Virus record (IMG/VR): IMGVR_UViG_3300042465_005793
Coordinates: 1-29,233 of that record
Source: a virus
DNA: 29,233 nucleotides
Direction: 5' to 3' (one strand)
Of this stretch, positions 13,324 through 19,914 are shown piece by piece. Made by a program: the position numbers and the translations under genes. Each line of letters begins with the position of its first letter. The stretch's first letter is position 1. Under the pieces are notes generated by a model. That model was given only the letters and a program-made list of their open reading frames with translations, made no database searches and was not told where the DNA came from.

Positions 13324-14576
13324 CCGCCGATTTCCTGTTTGAGCGTGACCGTGCGATGATCCTTGCGCCAGTCGGCGCGGGCAAAACAGCCATCACGCTG
13401 ACAGCGATGCAGGACATGACAGAGCGAAGGCTGGTCCGGCGCTGGCTGGTGCTGGCCCCCAAGCGTGTGGCGCAGTCCGTCTGGCCTGTCGAGCAGCCGA
13501 AGTGGGCGCCGAAGCTGACCATGTCCGTCGCGGTCGGCACGCCGAAGCAGCGCCGCGCAGCCTTCAAGGCCGACACGCAGGTCGTCGTCACCAACTTCGA
13601 GAACGTCGAATCAATCGAGGGGACGTTCGACGGCGTCGTCTTCGACGAGCTGACGCGGCTGAAGAACCCGTCCGGCGTGCGGTTCAAGAAGCTGGAGAAG
13701 CTGATCGAGGGCGTCGAGATCCGCTGGGGCCTGACCGGATCATTCACATCGAACGGCCTGGAGGACGTGTTCGGTCAATGCAAGATCGTGGACCGCGCGC
13801 TGCTGGGCCGGTCAAAAGGCGCGTTCATGCAGCAATACTTCTGCTGCATTCACCGCGAGTTCGGCATGTGGGAGCCGCTACCGGGCGCGCTGGAGCGCGT
13901 CATGGAGACGATCAAGCCGGCGACCTTCGTGCTGGAGCCCGGCGAATACAAGGACCGGTTGCCCGAACTGCACACGGTCGAGATGCGCTGCTCGATGGAT
14001 CTGACCGCCTACAACCAGATGAAGAAGGATTTCGTTCTTGAACTCGGAGAAACGATCACGGCTCCGACGGCGGCGTCGGTGACGACCAAGCTGCAACAAC
14101 TGGCTGGCGGATGGGTCTACGGGCCGTCGGGCGCTGAGTGGCTGTCCACGCACAAGTATGACCTGCTGGACGAGATCCTCGAAGAGAACCAGCACGACAA
14201 CACCATCATCGTCTACAATTACAAGGAAGAGCTGGCCGAACTCCAGCGCCGTTACCCGAAGGCGCGGATGGTGGACGGCAATATAGACGCCTGGAACGCC
14301 GGTAAGGTTGAACTGCTGCTGCTCCACCCCAAAAGCGCCGGTCACGGGCTGAACCTTCAGCATGGCGGCAACAAGATCATCTTTCTGTCGCTGCCGTGGT
14401 CGCTCGAACTCTACGAGCAGACCATCGGCCGGCTGCACCGCTCCGGCCAGACGCGCGACGTGTGGGTCTACAACCTGATCTGTGACAAAACTATTGACGA
14501 GAGGATCATGCAAGCGTTAAAGGATAAAAGATCTTTAGCAGAGGTGGCGCTGGATGAATTATCGAGAACTGCATGA
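13296..14576 (+). CDS. SNF2-type superfamily II helicase/ATPase
   Basis: A 426-residue ATP-dependent DNA translocase. Motif I is APVGAGKT (24-31), motif II is FDELTR (116-121) in place of DEAH, and motif III is GLTGSF (145-150). The C-terminal RecA fold carries SAGHGLNLQHGG (347-358) and the motif VI segment YEQTIGRLHRSGQ (373-385), a hallmark of SNF2 proteins. These short phage members lack accessory domains. They are regularly encoded next to a VRR-NUC nuclease, suggesting a shared role in processing replication or recombination intermediates. The start overlaps the nuclease gene by 28 bases. Confidence 0.92.
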   Translation: MGLRPYQEVAADFLFERDRAMILAPVGAGKTAITLTAMQDMTERRLVRRWLVLAPKRVAQSVWPVEQPKWAPKLTMSVAVGTPKQRRAAFKADTQVVVTNFENVESIEGTFDGVVFDELTRLKNPSGVRFKKLEKLIEGVEIRWGLTGSFTSNGLEDVFGQCKIVDRALLGRSKGAFMQQYFCCIHREFGMWEPLPGALERVMETIKPATFVLEPGEYKDRLPELHTVEMRCSMDLTAYNQMKKDFVLELGETITAPTAASVTTKLQQLAGGWVYGPSGAEWLSTHKYDLLDEILEENQHDNTIIVYNYKEELAELQRRYPKARMVDGNIDAWNAGKVELLLLHPKSAGHGLNLQHGGNKIIFLSLPWSLELYEQTIGRLHRSGQTRDVWVYNLICDKTIDERIMQALKDKRSLAEVALDELSRTA

Positions 14577-14742
14577 AATCATCATGGATCTGTCGGAGAC
14601 CGAACTCCGGCAGATGCTGGAGGAGGAGCGCCGCGGCGACCGCCGACGCACCTTCATGATCCGCCTGCATCAGCGCCTGTGTGCGCTGCGGGCGCAACGG
14701 GAACGGGAGGAGATTGAGCGTGTCTGTGCAGCAAACTCTTGA
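14554..14742 (+). CDS. Hypothetical 62-residue coiled-coil protein
   Basis: The ATG overlaps the helicase 3' end by 23 bases. The product is nearly all charged helix (YRELHEIIMDLSETELRQML, EEERRGDRRR, RLHQRLCALRAQREREEIER), so it is likely to be a coiled coil or dimer. Its 3' end carries the GGGAGG ribosome site of the next gene. No family is recognised. Confidence 0.65.
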   Translation: MNYRELHEIIMDLSETELRQMLEEERRGDRRRTFMIRLHQRLCALRAQREREEIERVCAANS

Positions 14743-14971
14743 GGATCGTAACGCGACGCACGGCGACTTTGCCGACCATGCGCGCGCGACGCAAATGCTG
14801 AAGACGGTGATCCAGAATCAACCAGGCTGGAAGAACCTGAACGCCATGCAGCGCGAGTCGCTGGACATGATCGCCCACAAAATGGGGCGCATACTGGCCG
14901 GCAACCCGAGCCACGCCGACCACTGGCACGACATCCAAGGCTACGCCAAGCTGATAGAGGACCGGCTGTGA
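14720..14971 (+). CDS. DUF6378-like conserved phage protein
   Basis: The start is a GTG at 14720, nine bases after GGAGG; the ORF can be extended in frame to 14681, but the added residues are out-of-frame shadow of the previous gene. The 83-residue product has the family pattern: THGDFADHA near the N-terminus, then LDMIAHKMGRILAGNPSHAD and HWHDIQGYAKL. I associate this with DUF6378, a domain common in phages and sometimes likened to small MazG-like all-helical folds. No activity is established. The next gene starts at the overlapping GTGA. Confidence 0.75.
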   Translation: MSVQQTLEDRNATHGDFADHARATQMLKTVIQNQPGWKNLNAMQRESLDMIAHKMGRILAGNPSHADHWHDIQGYAKLIEDRL

Positions 14972-15333
14972 ACAGAGTCAGCAAATACATCCATGTCCGC
15001 AGCGGCATCTCCTGCGGCCCCGGCGACGGGCGCCGTGTGCTGCTATCGTTACCGCGTGTGGAGTGGCTGGAGCGGCAGCCGGACTACGTGCCGTGGCCAC
15101 CGCTCAAAGAGCCGGAGCCGGAACCTGTGCCGGACTTCCAGCCGACGCGCTATGACTTCCGTCCGCAGTTGCGCAGCAACGAACTGTCCAATCGTCAGCG
15201 GCAAGCGTGGAATCTGCATCTCGCCGGGCTGTCTATGAAACAGATCGGGGAGAAGATGGATTGCACGGATAATGCAGCCAGCAAGCTGGTGTCGCAGGCG
15301 CGCGAGAAGTTGGGGATCGGGCTAGAGAAATGA
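14968..15333 (+). CDS. HTH protein (LuxR/sigma70 region 4-like), longer paralog
   Basis: A 121-residue product starting at GTG in a GTGA overlap. The first 70 residues are proline- and acid-rich (PPLKEPEPEPVPDF). The C-terminal 48 form a helix-turn-helix of the sigma70 region 4/LuxR type (LSNRQRQAWNLHLAGLSMKQ, NAASKLVSQAREKLGI). It probably binds DNA and may regulate phage promoters. The next gene encodes a shorter protein with the same kind of HTH, so the pair may have arisen by duplication. Confidence 0.75.
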   Translation: MNRVSKYIHVRSGISCGPGDGRRVLLSLPRVEWLERQPDYVPWPPLKEPEPEPVPDFQPTRYDFRPQLRSNELSNRQRQAWNLHLAGLSMKQIGEKMDCTDNAASKLVSQAREKLGIGLEK

Positions 15334-15521
15334 GCAGTAAAGGCGTCGGCAAAGCCGGTCAGCACAACGTCTTCATCCTGACCGACCGCGAGAAGCAGGT
15401 CTGGGAGATGCGCAAGACGAAAAGCACAAAGGAAGTCGCCGCGATCATCGGCACGTCAGAGGCGAACGTCCGCAAGCTGTTCGAAAACGCGCGGGACAAG
15501 ATAGGAGCGGGGGGTGACTGA
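15330..15521 (+). CDS. HTH protein (LuxR/sigma70 region 4-like), shorter paralog
   Basis: The 63-residue protein is almost only a helix-turn-helix: LTDREKQVWEMRKTKSTKEV, then a recognition-helix region (TSEANVRKLFENARDKIG). It aligns by eye with the C-terminus of the preceding gene product (LSNRQRQAW against LTDREKQVW, and KLVSQAREKLG against KLFENARDKIG). The start overlaps the upstream stop as ATGA. A DNA-binding regulatory role is likely; its target is unknown. Confidence 0.75.
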   Translation: MSSKGVGKAGQHNVFILTDREKQVWEMRKTKSTKEVAAIIGTSEANVRKLFENARDKIGAGGD

Positions 15522-15783
15522 CTGGCGCGAAGAACTGATTGAGGAGATGGCGAAGGCCATTGCTGCTCGCCCACAAGATAGCGAAGACCGCTGGTGGATT
15601 TGGGAACCGGAAGCCCGCGCCGCGCTCGCAGTCGCTGAGCCGGTGATACGGGAGCAGTGTGCGGAGATAGCCGACCGGGAAGCAAATGCTGACACGGGCT
15701 TTGAAACATCCGATTTTTTGGATGGTATCGCCTTCGGTGCGAGAGTGACTGCCAAAGCTATTCGGGAGGGAGGGAATGATTGA
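15514..15783 (+). CDS. Hypothetical 89-residue protein
   Basis: Starts at GTG 15514, eight bases inside the preceding gene. The helical N-terminus (DWREELIEEMAKAIAARP) is followed by WWIWEPEARAALAVAEPVI. Similar small proteins with a Trp-rich turn and the ending FGARVTAKAIREGG occur in many phages, but I cannot name a function. Its last codons are part of a 16-base repeat shared with the next gene. Confidence 0.65.
   Translation: MTDWREELIEEMAKAIAARPQDSEDRWWIWEPEARAALAVAEPVIREQCAEIADREANADTGFETSDFLDGIAFGARVTAKAIREGGND
15757..15772 (+). repeat. 16-base direct repeat at gene junction, copy 1
   Basis: GCTATTCGGGAGGGAG is identical to 15968-15983. It encodes the end of one protein (AIREG) and at the same time supplies the ribosome site for the next start codon at 15776. 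Confidence 0.7.
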
Positions 15784-15997
15784 CATAGAGCGCACCCTGC
15801 GGCTGCTCGACGTAGAAGCAGAAAGCCATTTCGTTCAGGCAGAAGCGATAGACGCGATTAACTATCTGCTCAGAGAAAACGCGCGGCTGCAAGGATTGCT
15901 CCGAGAGGCGCATGTAAAAATGGAAGCCAACAACTTATGGAGCAATTTGCGGCATCGCGTAGCCGCCGCTATTCGGGAGGGAGCAGAGAATGCGTGA
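15776..15997 (+). CDS. Hypothetical 73-residue coiled-coil protein
   Basis: A short helical protein with a leucine-zipper-like segment (AINYLLRENARLQGLLREAH, about residues 26-45). It ends RVAAAIREGAENA, echoing the C-terminus of the preceding protein. The stretch encoding ENARL is repeated in the next gene. It is likely to dimerise. Both the 3' repeat and the internal repeat suggest that this run of genes grew by duplication of small segments. Confidence 0.6.
   Translation: MIDIERTLRLLDVEAESHFVQAEAIDAINYLLRENARLQGLLREAHVKMEANNLWSNLRHRVAAAIREGAENA
15875..15890 (+). repeat. 16-base direct repeat in zipper segment, copy 1
   Basis: GAAAACGCGCGGCTGC is identical to 16122-16137. Both copies encode ENARL in coiled-coil segments of neighbouring genes. 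Confidence 0.7.
15968..15983 (+). repeat. 16-base direct repeat at gene junction, copy 2
   Basis: Identical to 15757-15772. Here it supplies the ribosome site for the start at 15990. Confidence 0.7.
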
Positions 15998-16283
15998 TGC
16001 TGACGATGTTGTTTATTGGCTTCAGGAAAGAGCCCTTAGAAGATACGGCGCGACGATGAACGCCGCGCACACAAAAACGCAAGAGTGGCTGTGGGCCGAC
16101 GAAATCACCCGCCTGCGCGAAGAAAACGCGCGGCTGCGATCAATCCTCGCGACGAAGATGCGCCCACCATTTGATGATGATCTGGCTGGCGAGCCATATG
16201 CAGCCGAGGATCGGCAGCCAGAGCCGGGCGGTCTCGGACGAGTTGGTCAGGTCGAAGGCGGGGGAGAGGATGGCGGCGCCTGA
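15990..16283 (+). CDS. Hypothetical 97-residue coiled-coil protein, 3' end antisense to holin-like gene
   Basis: The product starts MRDADDVVYWLQERALRRYG and carries a zipper-like segment (EITRLREENARLRSILATKM). The last 45 codons are Gly/Glu/Pro-rich and lie antisense to the membrane-protein gene at 16140-16358. That composition suggests the true protein function resides in the first 55 residues and that the tail is read-through. It is the last gene of the rightward block, and I see no clear terminator after it. Confidence 0.55.
   Translation: MRDADDVVYWLQERALRRYGATMNAAHTKTQEWLWADEITRLREENARLRSILATKMRPPFDDDLAGEPYAAEDRQPEPGGLGRVGQVEGGGEDGGA
16122..16137 (+). repeat. 16-base direct repeat in zipper segment, copy 2
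   Basis: Identical to 15875-15890, in a different gene but in the same relative coding context (ENARL). Confidence 0.7.
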
Positions 16284-16358
16284 TATCAGCGCGGTGATCT
16301 TCTCGTTGGTGGTCTCAAAGAGAGCCGAAATAAAGTCTGAAAGGCTCTCCTGCTTCAT
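16140..16358 (-). CDS. Holin-like two-pass membrane protein
   Basis: Last gene of the leftward late operon. The ATG at 16358 overlaps the o-spanin stop as ATGA; an upstream start at 16373 is possible. The 72-residue product has two hydrophobic segments (about residues 20-34, ITALISGAAILSPAF, and 45-63, RLWLPILGCIWLASQIIIKW) and a charged C-terminus (WWAHLRRED). These features and its place in the lysis cassette fit a class II holin that forms the membrane lesion releasing endolysin. Holins are too diverse for sequence alone to be conclusive. Confidence 0.6.
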   Translation of the reverse strand: MKQESLSDFISALFETTNEKITALISGAAILSPAFDLTNSSETARLWLPILGCIWLASQIIIKWWAHLRRED

Positions 16359-16546
16359 TTGACCCACCCGCATTTAAGTGCGATTCCGACCGCGTTGTGT
16401 TCCTTGATCTGGGCAATCGTCGGCTTCGTGTCGTGCCTACTATAATATATAGCGCGGGCCTGTGTACAGAATTCAGTCGCGGAGAAACGGGTCTCGCTCG
16501 TCGATTGACACGCCGTCACGAACGGTAGCAGCCCGCACAGCTTCAC
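16355..16546 (-). CDS. Outer-membrane lipoprotein spanin (Rz1-like o-spanin)
   Basis: Starting at GTG 16546 the product is a 63-residue lipoprotein precursor: a short signal MKLCGLLPFVTA, then the lipid-accepting Cys (VTAC-Q). Its 5' part overlaps the i-spanin gene in another frame by 74 bases, as in Rz/Rz1 pairs. Spanins fuse the inner and outer membranes at the last step of lysis in Gram-negative hosts. The mature part is short and polar. A longer form starting at 16612 is open but would place the Cys deep in the chain. The stop overlaps the holin-like start. Confidence 0.65.
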   Translation of the reverse strand: MKLCGLLPFVTACQSTSETRFSATEFCTQARAIYYSRHDTKPTIAQIKEHNAVGIALKCGWVK

Positions 16547-16709
16547 GAGCCGCCACGGCGATCTGGGCGTCGCGGACCTGATTATTGAGAGCGTCAAGTC
16601 GTTCCTGAACACGGCCCGCGTCCACCATCTTTACGGCATACAGCCACTCGAAGATCTTGCCAGCGACCGAAAACAGGCCGCTGACAACCGAAAGGATCGC
16701 GAGGATCAC
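16473..16709 (-). CDS. Inner-membrane spanin (Rz-like i-spanin)
   Basis: A 78-residue protein with an N-terminal hydrophobic segment (MILAILSVVSGLFSVAGKIF) followed by a charged helical ectodomain (RVQERLDALNNQVRDAQIAV), the normal plan of an i-spanin anchored in the inner membrane. It starts at GTG, overlapping the upstream stop as GTGA. The o-spanin gene begins inside its 3' part in a different frame. It is somewhat short for the class, and identification rests on topology plus the nested partner. Confidence 0.65.
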   Translation of the reverse strand: MILAILSVVSGLFSVAGKIFEWLYAVKMVDAGRVQERLDALNNQVRDAQIAVAAREAVRAATVRDGVSIDERDPFLRD

Positions 16710-16873
16710 CGCGTCCCGCCGGTCACGTTCCAGTCCTTTGCCGCGATCAGACCGATGGCGACCAGCGCGCCCTGGAGGTCTTCCCAGTTAACCGACTTCG
16801 TCTGCCAGGCGTTCCACAGGACCGTGAGCAGCGCGAGGATTCCGGGAATGGTCGTCATCCAGTTAGTCAACAT
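16706..16873 (-). CDS. Small conserved phage membrane-associated protein (55 residues)
   Basis: The 55-residue product begins MLTNWMTTIPGILALLTVLW. It ends with LQGALVAIGLIAAKDWNVTG, which resembles the tail of a short protein found beside lysis genes in many phages (GLIAAKDxNVTG). One hydrophobic segment (about residues 8-20) and a second weaker one (36-45) suggest membrane association. Function is not established. It overlaps the lipoprotein gene upstream by 11 bases and the i-spanin start downstream by four. Confidence 0.65.
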   Translation of the reverse strand: MLTNWMTTIPGILALLTVLWNAWQTKSVNWEDLQGALVAIGLIAAKDWNVTGGTR

Positions 16874-17048
16874 TTCGGCACTCCGTATAGTTGGGCCTTA
16901 CCTGTTTGCATACCACTTTCTGGCGTAGCCGGCCAGAGTTCTCGAACCCTGCACCCTCGACCGAGCAGCCCGTGAGCAGCGCGGCGCCCCAGAGCAGCAG
17001 CGAGAACATCGCGGACCAGATCAGAAAGCGGATGGTTTCCTGTGTCAT
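16863..17048 (-). CDS. Small lipoprotein in lysis cassette
   Basis: The 61-residue product has a signal peptide of about 27 residues (hydrophobic core FLIWSAMFSLLLWGAALL) ending in the lipobox LLTGC, with Cys 28 as the predicted lipidated residue. The mature chain is about 33 residues and has two further Cys (VVCKQV, TECRN). It starts with ATGA overlap to the endolysin. It may be a second outer-membrane lysis factor or a superinfection-exclusion lipoprotein; the sequence does not decide between these. Confidence 0.65.
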   Translation of the reverse strand: MTQETIRFLIWSAMFSLLLWGAALLTGCSVEGAGFENSGRLRQKVVCKQVRPNYTECRNVD

Positions 17049-17422
17049 GTCTCGATCTGAACGTGAGGGCCGTCTACAATCGACTTCCAGTAGACGCCGT
17101 AGGTGATCTTGTCGGTCAACCCGAGCGTCTTGGCTGCCGGCTTGAACGCCTTCTCGACGATAGTCTTATAGTCCTTCAGATCCCACGAGACCTTGCCGCC
17201 CGGCATGGCGACGAAGTCCATCGCCTTGCCGCGCAGGTGGTAGCTGTTCATCGTCCGGCTTTTGCCTGTTCGGACGAGGTAGCGCTGCCGCTCGGCCGTC
17301 CGCAAACCCTCGGTGATCTCGAACGGAATCGGGCTGATCTCACGGGCCTTCTTGGCGAGCGCGATCAGGTTGGCGTCTACGCCGCGCAGGCGGCTGATGG
17401 AGGTTGCGTTGAGCTTTGTCAT
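17045..17422 (-). CDS. Endolysin, peptidase M15 family (L-Ala-D-Glu or D,D-peptidase type)
   Basis: A 125-residue peptidoglycan-cleaving enzyme. The zinc site is visible as SYHLRGKAMDF (H62 and D69 in the SxHxxGxAxD pattern) and DGPHVQI (H120). The N-terminal region TEGLRTAERQRYLVRTGKS matches the conserved approach to the active site in phage M15 endolysins. There is no signal peptide, so export depends on the holin. It is the first gene of the lysis cassette, linked by ATGA overlaps to the ejection protein upstream and the lipoprotein downstream. Confidence 0.92.
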   Translation of the reverse strand: MTKLNATSISRLRGVDANLIALAKKAREISPIPFEITEGLRTAERQRYLVRTGKSRTMNSYHLRGKAMDFVAMPGGKVSWDLKDYKTIVEKAFKPAAKTLGLTDKITYGVYWKSIVDGPHVQIET

Positions 17423-19914
17423 CGTGCCATCGCATTCTGGTTCTGGGATTGAGTGATAGCTGCGCCCGCAACCGAAGCGCGGAGCGCCGGCGATTTACGG
17501 GTCTTTTTGGCCAGAGACTCGTTTATCAACCGCCCGAGGAGTTCCCGATCTTTGACTAGCAAGTTAGCCATCTCAACCTGCATACGCTGCGTTGCGACGT
17601 TTGAGATTCTGTCCAGCATAGACTTCGTAAACGTGATAGTTTTGGATAAAAATCCGGGTATCTGCGACGCTGACAATCCTTCTTGCGCCGCCAGATCCGC
17701 CGCAGTCCCTGTGGGGCGCACGTTTGACAGCCCAGATACTTTTTCAAGGCGGTCCATTTCCTGAAGCAAGACATTTATGTCCGTTAGCTGTTCAGGTGTA
17801 AACCTATCAATTTGCGTAGCCACTTCTTGCCTCGGCATGGGCGCAGCTTTTTCGGCCTTCTGTAGTACAGACTGAGCGTTCGCCAAGCCCCGGATATCAT
17901 TTATGGCTTCGTCTCCAATAGCGATCCGTAAAGGCTTGGCGTGCTTATCAAGGAATTTTATAGTCTTATCCGGCGTGTCTGCGCGGATAAAACCTAGAGC
18001 GCGGTCTGTGACCTGCTTGCGCAACGCTTCTCTTGCGTTAGGCCCTATGCGGCTTAAAACAAAATTCATTTCGGGCGCATTTTTAAGCGCCGCGTCCACA
18101 ACAGCGCCTGCGTCTGTTTTTCCGACTTTACGGGCGCGAGCGCTCAGCTCTGTCAGCCCGTCGTTTATGCGAATAGCCTCATCGCGTAACGGCTGAAGCG
18201 TCGCCCGCAGATCTACGCCGAGAGCGTCTAACGCCGGATTCTGTAGAAAGGCGTCTATCTTTTCCGGGCGGATAAATCCAGTAGTCGGATCTAACGCAGC
18301 TTCTCTGACGCGGCCTACGATGCTGGCGTTGAGCGCGCTCTGTGCAGCAGGATCGCCTCGGAAGGTATTTACAAACTGCTCTGCGTTTGTTTCGTTCTTG
18401 AGAACCGCGTCCACGATATCGTCAGGCAGCAGTTTAGTGACGCCCCGCGAAGTCCGCTGAAGCATATCCGCCGTAATGCCGGTCTTGAACCGAGGAGCAT
18501 ACTCTGTGCGGTAGAGTTCATTGGCCCGGCGATAGCCGGCTTTCACGGAGTCCGGTATCGCGCCAGTCTGCTCAACCGCTGCATTAAGTCGGCTGGACAT
18601 TTCTTTCAGCGCAGCGTAGCGCGTGGCGGCGCCAGCGTCAGTGGCCTGCGCCGCTTGCGCCAGATCTGCGTTTATGCCGCGTCGGATAGCGTCTATCTGT
18701 CTGAGGCTGGCGGTGGTCGGAGCAGGAGGCCCCGGCTCTCCATAGTATCCTGCGCCTTCACCAAGTGAAACCCAATCGCCTTGCGACGGCGGGCGGCGTA
18801 GCGACGCCAATTCTCTCGCCAATGCGCCGGGCGCGGTTTCCGGCTGAAAAGCCGTCAAAGGCCGCCCCAACACCTGTTCAGACAACGCCACAACAGGGGT
18901 GATATCTATCTGCCGGCGCCCCGCAGCGCGGATGGGCTGCTCATAGGCAGGCTCAATCTGTTGCTTTTTGGCGGTCTGTTTAAGTTGCGCCGCTGTTTGC
19001 TGTATGACCTCGCCTTGCACTCTCTGGCTAGCCGCAGGTAAATTTCCAACAAGCGCTTGGCCCTGCTGCGTCAGACTTTGCTGCTCCGCGGCAAGCTGAC
19101 GCATAAGGTCGTCACGAACTGTGCGAAGTCGCGCTACTTCAGCCGGAGACATGGTATCCGCGCGTCGCGCAATATCATTTTCTATGCGGCGTATTTGTTG
19201 CTGAATAGCCGAAAACCTTTGCTCCTGAAGACCAAATACCTCACGGCCGTAGGGCCGCGTAACATTCATCAGAGAAGACTCCATACCCGCAACGGCCGGT
19301 TCGGAAAGCCCTGCCGCAACAGCAGCCTGCGAGGCCGTAGCGGCTGGAGCGCCGGGCGTAACGGGAACAGGCCGCGCCATAGCATTGGCAAATGCTTGCG
19401 GTTCCGTAAGCTGGCCCATAACATTCTGAACGGCAGCGCGCTGAGGCTCAAGGACCGGCGCGGCGACCCGACGCGCGCCGCCCAACAACTTTGCGCCGCC
19501 TACCGCAAACGGAGTGACGCCGAGAAGCGTAGAAACCGGGCGCTCCCTAAAAGTCTCATACGGATGTTGCAGAAACTCACCGACGCCCGTGACTGCACTT
19601 TTGGCCGTCTCAAGAGGGCTCATAACGGCGCGATTGATTGTGCGGCTAAGTTCCACAGGCGTGAGACTCTGACCTATGGCCATCACGTCCGGTTCTATGT
19701 TGCCAAGTATTGTATTGACTTCAGACGCTATCGTCTCCAAAGCGCCCGGCTCTTGCGGTGCGAGTCCGAGATGTTCAAATATCTTAGAGTCAGCAACGCC
19801 TTTAGATCGCGCTTGCTCCACGAGAGGATGATCCATAAGAAATTTTCTTATGGCTTCGTCGGAGACACCTCGCTTGCGCGCGGTTTCGATCTTTCCATAG
19901 ATCTCATCGGTCAT
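17419..19914 (-). CDS. Large internal virion / DNA ejection protein (831 residues)
   Basis: Presumed ejection protein carried in the capsid and injected with the DNA. Identification is from position after the tail and other ejection genes and from composition: Ala/Gln-rich, helical, with coiled-coil segments (FSAIQQQIRRIENDIARRA, and LRTVRDDLMRQLAAEQQSLT). A semi-hydrophobic stretch lies about residues 126-142 (LLGVTPFAVGGAKLLGG). The N-terminus has a repeated short motif (GVSDEAIRKFL, GVADSKIFEHL), which could be a capsid-attachment element. There is no sign of a transglycosylase motif. P22 gp16 and gp20 are functional counterparts, but I do not see clear homology. Confidence 0.65.
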   Translation of the reverse strand: MTDEIYGKIETARKRGVSDEAIRKFLMDHPLVEQARSKGVADSKIFEHLGLAPQEPGALETIASEVNTILGNIEPDVMAIGQSLTPVELSRTINRAVMSPLETAKSAVTGVGEFLQHPYETFRERPVSTLLGVTPFAVGGAKLLGGARRVAAPVLEPQRAAVQNVMGQLTEPQAFANAMARPVPVTPGAPAATASQAAVAAGLSEPAVAGMESSLMNVTRPYGREVFGLQEQRFSAIQQQIRRIENDIARRADTMSPAEVARLRTVRDDLMRQLAAEQQSLTQQGQALVGNLPAASQRVQGEVIQQTAAQLKQTAKKQQIEPAYEQPIRAAGRRQIDITPVVALSEQVLGRPLTAFQPETAPGALARELASLRRPPSQGDWVSLGEGAGYYGEPGPPAPTTASLRQIDAIRRGINADLAQAAQATDAGAATRYAALKEMSSRLNAAVEQTGAIPDSVKAGYRRANELYRTEYAPRFKTGITADMLQRTSRGVTKLLPDDIVDAVLKNETNAEQFVNTFRGDPAAQSALNASIVGRVREAALDPTTGFIRPEKIDAFLQNPALDALGVDLRATLQPLRDEAIRINDGLTELSARARKVGKTDAGAVVDAALKNAPEMNFVLSRIGPNAREALRKQVTDRALGFIRADTPDKTIKFLDKHAKPLRIAIGDEAINDIRGLANAQSVLQKAEKAAPMPRQEVATQIDRFTPEQLTDINVLLQEMDRLEKVSGLSNVRPTGTAADLAAQEGLSASQIPGFLSKTITFTKSMLDRISNVATQRMQVEMANLLVKDRELLGRLINESLAKKTRKSPALRASVAGAAITQSQNQNAMAR

